In this document: positions 7,018 through 10,487 of the stretch, piece by piece
How the letters are laid out: each line of letters opens with the position of its first letter
Numbering within the stretch: position 1 is the stretch's first letter
DNA from: UBA1563 sp041667115
GTDB taxonomy: Bacteria; Bacteroidota; Ignavibacteria; Ignavibacteriales; Ignavibacteriaceae
Direction: 5' to 3'
Assembly: GCA_041667115.1 (NCBI GenBank)
Contig: JBAYFO010000084.1
Coordinates: 1-10,487, forward strand
DNA: 10,487 nt
The notes under the pieces: generated by a model
What the model was told of the DNA's origin: nothing
What the model saw: the letters and a program-made list of their open reading frames with translations, nothing else
Database searches by the model: none
Position numbers and translations under genes: made by a program

Positions 7018-8805
7018 ATGGCACTCGATATTTCTTCATATTCCAAAATTACAACACTAATTGATGCCTACACAACTAGCCAAACAGACAAATTAGTAAC
7101 TCCCATTGTTACTAAACAAACGCGTAGTAAAGACATCTCTACGGGCTACACCGACTTATCAAAAAAGTTGGATGCTCTAAAATCGGAGTTGGTAGGTCTA
7201 AAACAAACAGGTGCCGATTCCGTTTTTGCTTCTCGTGCAGCAACCTCTTCTGACTCAAAATTTGTAACCGCTACGGCCACAAGCGCTGCTTCATCAAGCA
7301 GTTTTGATCTCCGGGTCGACCAACTTGCAAAAAGTGATATCGCAGTTTCTCCGGAAGCTGTTTCTGCAACGGCAAATCCAATCACAGGAACGCACACCTT
7401 TACGATTAAAACAGGCGATGGAACCACAGGCGAATACACAGGCAATGTAGATGTTGCTTTTACTGCTTCAGAAACAAATAAAACCGTTATGGAGAAAGTA
7501 CGTGACGCTATAAATTATGACAAAGCGGTTGTTACATCAACGGCTAAGACGGGTGCTTCGGCTTATTCAGGTGGAGCGACTTCCTTTAATATTGATCTTA
7601 ACGGGTCTGTACAAACAGTTGCACTTACCGGTGGCGGTACATATTCTCAACTTATTGACGAAGCCATAGGGCAAATAACCGCGAATTCGAGTTTGGGCGG
7701 TATTAAAGCGGAAAAAATTGTCGATTCTCCTACTGTTGGCGACGTCCAATTAAAACTAACCGTTTCTGATTCTTCAAAATATATTTCTATTTCTCATCTA
7801 GGCGGATTTAATGCAGTCTCGGATTTAAATATTGGTGTTACCAAAGAGAAAGCGGCTTCGGCAATCGTCTCTGCTTCAGTATTTGCACCGGATTCGGCGA
7901 ATTCTCAATTTTCTCTTACCGCTAAAACTCCCGGGCTCGATAATAGAATTACATCTATTGCCGATAGCGGACTTTCAACTGCAATGACAACCATCGGTTT
8001 AAATCTGGGAACGACCAGACCTGTTTTTAATCAAACAACTGCTCCAGACACGGCAGGCTTTGTTTATGCTGATGTTACGCAAAATGCTAATCTCTTAAAT
8101 GCAAAAATTCAGTTTAACGGATTAAATTTTCAAAGAAATACAAACTCAGTTACAGATCTTGTCAACGGTGTTACGTTCAATCTCAAATCCGTTATGCAGG
8201 CAACGGACACTACGGTAAGCGTTTCTGTGGCGACCGATAACGCGAACATCAAAACTAAAATAGATAGCTTTATTACTAAGTTTAATGATCTTTATGTATT
8301 CATTGATGCAAAAAGTCAAAGAAACTCAGGAGAAAAAGGCATTTTCACTAATGATTCCAATACTACTTCTTTATTAAACTCTTTTAGATCAAATTTGAGT
8401 TCAAAAGTAGCCGGTCTTGCAGATGGTGATTTAAGTTTTCTCGCTCAAATCGGGATTACTTTTAACTCCACCACCGGTTTGTCTATTTCGAACAGTACGT
8501 TGTTTGATAATAATTTGACCGATAAAATCTCACAGGTTGAAGCTCTTTTTAATTCATCAAGCGGAATTGCAAATACTGTTTATGATAAAATAAATCCATA
8601 TCTGGGAGCTGCGGGCTACCTTGCTTCTTCAAAAAAATCGTTAGACAGCAATGTTACTTATATGGAAACAAAAATAACTGCAAAGAAAAAACAGATTGAT
8701 AAAGCGGCTGAAGCGATGAGAAATCAGTACCAGGGGCTGCAGGCTCAAATGGTTACTTTGAATAACAATGCAATGCTGTTTGGCATTAACGCCAACGTCT
8801 TATAA
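7018..8805 (+). CDS. fliD: FliD, flagellar filament cap (hook-associated protein 2)
   Basis: The 595-aa product has the FliD N-terminal domain (about residues 8-110: ISSYSKITTLIDAY..., then SSSFDLRVDQLAKSDIAVS). The FliD C-terminal domain starts near residue 360 (NAKIQFNGLNFQRNTNSVTDLVNGVTFNL) and continues through IDSFITKFNDLYVFI to a helical tail ending MRNQYQGLQAQMVTLNNN. FliD forms the cap at the filament tip under which new flagellin subunits fold. At 595 residues it is longer than many FliD proteins (often about 450-480); the extra length is in the Ser/Thr/Ala-rich middle (about 110-355), the surface-exposed part that varies between species. The ATG at 7018 has a short AGGG (7009-7012) that overlaps the fliS stop. 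It is co-transcribed with fliS upstream and a small gene 12 nt downstream. Confidence 0.95.
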   Translation: MALDISSYSKITTLIDAYTTSQTDKLVTPIVTKQTRSKDISTGYTDLSKKLDALKSELVGLKQTGADSVFASRAATSSDSKFVTATATSAASSSSFDLRVDQLAKSDIAVSPEAVSATANPITGTHTFTIKTGDGTTGEYTGNVDVAFTASETNKTVMEKVRDAINYDKAVVTSTAKTGASAYSGGATSFNIDLNGSVQTVALTGGGTYSQLIDEAIGQITANSSLGGIKAEKIVDSPTVGDVQLKLTVSDSSKYISISHLGGFNAVSDLNIGVTKEKAASAIVSASVFAPDSANSQFSLTAKTPGLDNRITSIADSGLSTAMTTIGLNLGTTRPVFNQTTAPDTAGFVYADVTQNANLLNAKIQFNGLNFQRNTNSVTDLVNGVTFNLKSVMQATDTTVSVSVATDNANIKTKIDSFITKFNDLYVFIDAKSQRNSGEKGIFTNDSNTTSLLNSFRSNLSSKVAGLADGDLSFLAQIGITFNSTTGLSISNSTLFDNNLTDKISQVEALFNSSSGIANTVYDKINPYLGAAGYLASSKKSLDSNVTYMETKITAKKKQIDKAAEAMRNQYQGLQAQMVTLNNNAMLFGINANVL

Positions 8806-8817
8806 GAGGGTGATCTC

Positions 8818-9141
8818 GTGGAAGAAAAAATCAAAATAATTGAAATAACTTTTAAAAAAGTACTGAATTACCTCGAAGTACTTAGTGAAGAAAATTTTAA
8901 TGTAATATTTCCAAAAGCGAAATTGGGAATGGAATACGTCAATTCGATCAAAACGGAGCTAAAAAGACAATTCCCGCGTGAAGAGCTACAAAAATTTGAA
9001 GAAAGATTATTAGCTCCGGCTAAACTAATCAAAAATAAGTTCGATGATATAGTTACATTAAAACAAGCAAGGCTGGCGGTGATTGCAAAAGAGATTTCGC
9101 ACTTACAAAACCAGAAAAAAATAGTGAACTATTATAGGTAA
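8818..9141 (+). CDS. Small helical protein, candidate FliT/FlgN-type flagellar chaperone
   Basis: The 107-aa product starts at GTG 8818, behind a good ribosome site (GAGGGTGA, 8806-8813) that begins right after the fliD stop. The sequence is highly charged and predicted to be mostly alpha-helical, with no signal peptide, cysteine or membrane segment. Its C-terminal stretch (ARLAVIAKEISHLQNQKKIVNYYR) is a long amphipathic helix ending in aromatic residues, similar in style to the ends of FliT and FlgN. Those chaperones bind hook-associated proteins (FliD, and FlgK/FlgL) before export, and fliT commonly follows fliD. Here the gene lies between fliD and a flgM-like gene, which would suit either identity. 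Coding status is firm because of the ribosome site, the tight spacing and the clean frame; function is inferred from position and shape, not from a diagnostic motif. Confidence 0.85.
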   Translation: MEEKIKIIEITFKKVLNYLEVLSEENFNVIFPKAKLGMEYVNSIKTELKRQFPREELQKFEERLLAPAKLIKNKFDDIVTLKQARLAVIAKEISHLQNQKKIVNYYR

Positions 9142-9146
9142 CCAAA

Positions 9147-9401
9147 ATGGATATAAAAGCAATTACAAATTCTTTTTACTTTCCAAAAGAGATTAAAGGG
9201 AAAAAGACTGAGGGCTCTTCAGAGGAAAAGGCTAAAGACAAATTAGTAATTTCTCCGGAAGCCAAATTGATGCAGACATCATCACTTGATGCGGCTAAGC
9301 TTACTACTATCCGTGAAAGAATTGACAGCAAATTTTATGATAAAGAAGACGTTGTTGATCAAGTTGCTTCTTCTATCTTAAAAGAAATAACCGGCGAATA
9401 A
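9147..9401 (+). CDS. flgM: FlgM-like anti-sigma-28 factor
   Basis: The 84-aa protein matches FlgM in size and layout. It has a polar, probably disordered N-terminal part (residues 1-30, rich in Lys/Glu/Ser), then the hallmark DKLVISPEAKLMQ, and a helical C-terminal part LTTIRERIDSKFYDKEDVVDQVASSIL. The last resembles the FlgM 'I...I..G.Y.vd...vA..ll' sigma-binding region, with Phe/Tyr in place of Gly-x-Tyr. FlgM holds sigma-28 inactive until the hook is complete and is then exported, releasing the sigma factor. The ATG is 5 nt after the previous stop, with AGGT (9136-9139) overlapping that stop as a weak ribosome site. Co-transcription with the filament genes, while flagellin carries a sigma-28 promoter, fits a feedback loop. 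Similarity is recognised by eye and the N-terminus is divergent. Confidence 0.78.
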   Translation: MDIKAITNSFYFPKEIKGKKTEGSSEEKAKDKLVISPEAKLMQTSSLDAAKLTTIRERIDSKFYDKEDVVDQVASSILKEITGE

Positions 9402-9404
9402 TTT

Positions 9405-9680
9405 CTAAGGGGAAACAGCTTCAAATTCTTTGCCGGAGTCTACGGCACCAAGAGGGTTCTGTTCAATTTCTCATTCATATAAAATGGAAGTAGTTATTTC
9501 CACATCATCAGTGTTGTGGTTCTTCTCAATAGTATGCCCAATCCTTTAGTTGCAATACGGCAAAATGCTGTGTGTTCCATTCTTCTCCATCACTTTTATT
9601 GTTTGTCTCCTAGTTCGATTATTTAATTTAAACCGTTCAAAAGGTTTCCGCTTCTTCCCTTCATATCTTATGTTAACTTC
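9405..9680 (-). pseudogene. Possible decayed minus-strand ORF
   Basis: One minus-strand frame is open for 92 codons between a TGA (9681-9683) and a TAG (9405-9407), interrupted only by TAA (9546-9548) and TGA (9471-9473). Ignoring those stops it reads like protein throughout: IRYEGKKRKPFERFKLNN near the start, VMEKNGTHSILPYCN, then RIGHTIEKNHNTDDVEITTS and EIEQNPLGAVDSGKEFEAVSP. The GHTIEKNHNTDDVEI stretch faintly recalls the 'H.IEN.gd..lei' strand of cupin proteins, but no HxH metal motif is visible. No start codon fits the full frame. It accounts for most of the 321-bp gap between the flgM-like gene and the next ORF. It may be a gene remnant or chance. Confidence 0.3.
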
Positions 9681-9722
9681 TCAAATAGTTACTTTTTTAT
9701 ACCCGGTGATGAAAGTGAAACC

Positions 9723-10085
9723 ATGACAATTCCACAGCATGCAATCCAATCAGGATTGATTTGTCTTTTGATCCCCAAACTGCGCAACCGGTATATTATT
9801 ATTTCGGCAATAATGCTTACGATTATTCCGGATGTAGGAAGATTATTTCAACAGAACCCGGATGATTGGACCAAGTTTTACCAATGGGCGCACACAACGT
9901 GGTATTGTTTTCTGATTCCATTTTGGAATTTACATATTGCTGAGGATTATCTTATGCATCAACCGCAAGGCGGCTGGTATTGGTGGGCGTATTATGTAGA
10001 AGGCTTGTTATGGCTTCTTGAAGCAATACTGATTTATGCTATAATTAAACAAAACTACTATAAGCGGAAACAAACCGTTATTTAA
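9723..10085 (+). CDS. Small integral membrane protein, YdjM/DUF457-like His/Asp pattern
   Basis: The 120-aa product is very hydrophobic and Trp-rich. Likely membrane segments lie at about residues 22-42, 56-76 and 86-108, with a shorter hydrophobic stretch at 8-20 and a basic C-terminal tail (KQNYYKRKQ). Conserved-looking polar residues fall in or next to the helices: His6, the IPD motif (Asp37), His57 in WAHTTW, and His71/Asp75/His79 in HIAEDYLMH. That order (early His, PD, then HxxxD) resembles membrane proteins of the YdjM/DUF457 group, annotated as putative metal-dependent hydrolases, but this one is shorter and divergent. The ATG at 9723 has only a weak purine stretch (GATGAAAG) upstream. 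It has no evident link to the flagellar genes and may be transcribed separately. Coding status is likely; the family link is tentative and no substrate can be named. Confidence 0.72.
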   Translation: MTIPQHAIQSGLICLLIPKLRNRYIIISAIMLTIIPDVGRLFQQNPDDWTKFYQWAHTTWYCFLIPFWNLHIAEDYLMHQPQGGWYWWAYYVEGLLWLLEAILIYAIIKQNYYKRKQTVI

Positions 10086-10425
10086 GTGATCAAGAAACGT
10101 TGCATGATTTTTTGAAATCGGGAGGCACACGAAATTTTTACGTGGCTTCACCCTGTGTTATTATATATCGCTTTTTCTGGGCGGTGATCTAAAATTGAGT
10201 ATTTTATATTCCCCCCGCTCAAATTACTTAATAACCGCCAATCAATTCTTTTTCTATATTCCAATTGACTTGCCTATTTTAGCAGAAGCATTTTGAAAGT
10301 TTTACTACAAGAGCCGGAGAAACTTTTGCCGTATTAAGTTTTCATTAACTTTCATCAAAGGGGAATCACTCCGGTTTATATTTCAGCTGCTTAAAAAGAA
10401 ACCTAACTATTAGAGGATCGAATTA
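10086..10425. other. Intergenic region with nested inverted repeat
   Basis: These 340 bp hold no convincing gene on either strand. The one structure of note is GGCGGT (10180-10185) pairing with ACCGCC (10234-10239), enclosing TTGAG (10195-10199) with CTCAA (10218-10222). A second loose pair is CCGGAG (10314-10319) with CTCCGG (10369-10374). No U-tract follows either, so neither looks like a terminator. A TTGACT at 10265-10270 lacks a good -10 at 17-18 nt. A promoter for the following gene probably lies here but I cannot place it. Confidence 0.4.
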
Positions 10426-10487
10426 ATGGTCAATAGAATTTCTCTAAATATTTTTCTATCACTGCTCATTCTTTTTCTTTTTCAAAA
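10426..10487 (+). CDS. N-terminus of a secreted or membrane protein (3'-partial)
   Basis: An ATG at 10426 is preceded by GAGG (10413-10416, 9 nt spacing) and opens a frame that reaches the window edge without a stop. The 20 visible codons read MVNRISLNIFLSLLILFLFQ. This is a short basic N-terminus (Arg4) followed by an uninterrupted hydrophobic stretch of about 14 residues, the n- and h-regions of a signal peptide or an N-terminal membrane anchor. The cleavage region and mature protein lie outside the window, so no function can be given. It is separated from the preceding ORF by 340 bp and is probably its own transcription unit. Confidence 0.65.
   Translation, partial: MVNRISLNIFLSLLILFLFQ

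Noticed and set aside
9430..9446. TGCCG/CGGCA hairpin after the flgM-like gene as a terminator
   Set aside because: The stem is only 5 bp and no T-tract follows on either strand.
1..10487. CRISPR arrays, tRNA/rRNA genes, insertion sequences
   Set aside because: No short regularly spaced repeats, no tRNA-like cloverleaf and no transposase or terminal inverted repeats were seen on either strand.

Overview
The window is a flagellar filament locus preceded by a block of glycosyltransferase genes, all on the + strand. The DNA is AT-rich and Shine-Dalgarno motifs are visible. The gene set (flagellin, FliS, FliD, a FlgM-like protein, a sigma-28-type promoter) shows a flagellated bacterium. The protein style (Lys/Asn/Ile-rich, abundant TPRs fused to glycosyltransferases) would fit a Gram-negative FCB-type lineage such as Ignavibacteria, but that assignment is a tentative impression, not something proved here.

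Region 1 (1-5636) holds three large proteins, each combining a glycosyltransferase fold with TPR-like helical repeats. They are a GT2 enzyme cut by the left window edge and carrying three tandem 143-codon modules, a 7-TPR protein with a GT9/heptosyltransferase-like C-terminal domain, and a second GT2 enzyme of the 'MIVKNEE' type with helical repeats behind it. A 38-codon ORF lies between the last two, abutting the stop of one and overlapping the start of the next. No terminator is visible between these genes, so they probably form one operon. Their position next to the flagellin suggests that they glycosylate it.

Region 2 (5637-6651) is the flagellin unit. It has a sigma-28 promoter with exactly 15 nt between TAAA and the -10 octamer, then a short leader with two perfect hairpins that each present GGA in a six-base loop, the second containing the Shine-Dalgarno sequence. 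A compact 275-aa flagellin follows, then a strong intrinsic terminator. The leader has the architecture of a two-site CsrA-repressed flagellin mRNA and is the most interesting element in the window.

Region 3 (6672-9401) is a tight run of filament accessory genes: fliS (flagellin chaperone), fliD (filament cap), a small helical protein in the place where a FliT/FlgN-type chaperone is expected, and a FlgM-like anti-sigma-28 factor. Making the anti-sigma factor next to the genes its sigma factor controls would give the usual late-gene feedback.

Region 4 (9402-10487) is not obviously flagellar. It holds an apparently decayed minus-strand ORF with two in-frame stops, a 120-aa membrane protein with a His/Asp pattern like that of YdjM/DUF457-type membrane proteins, about 340 bp of AT-rich DNA with a nested inverted repeat, and the first 20 codons of a gene whose product begins with a signal peptide and runs off the right edge.
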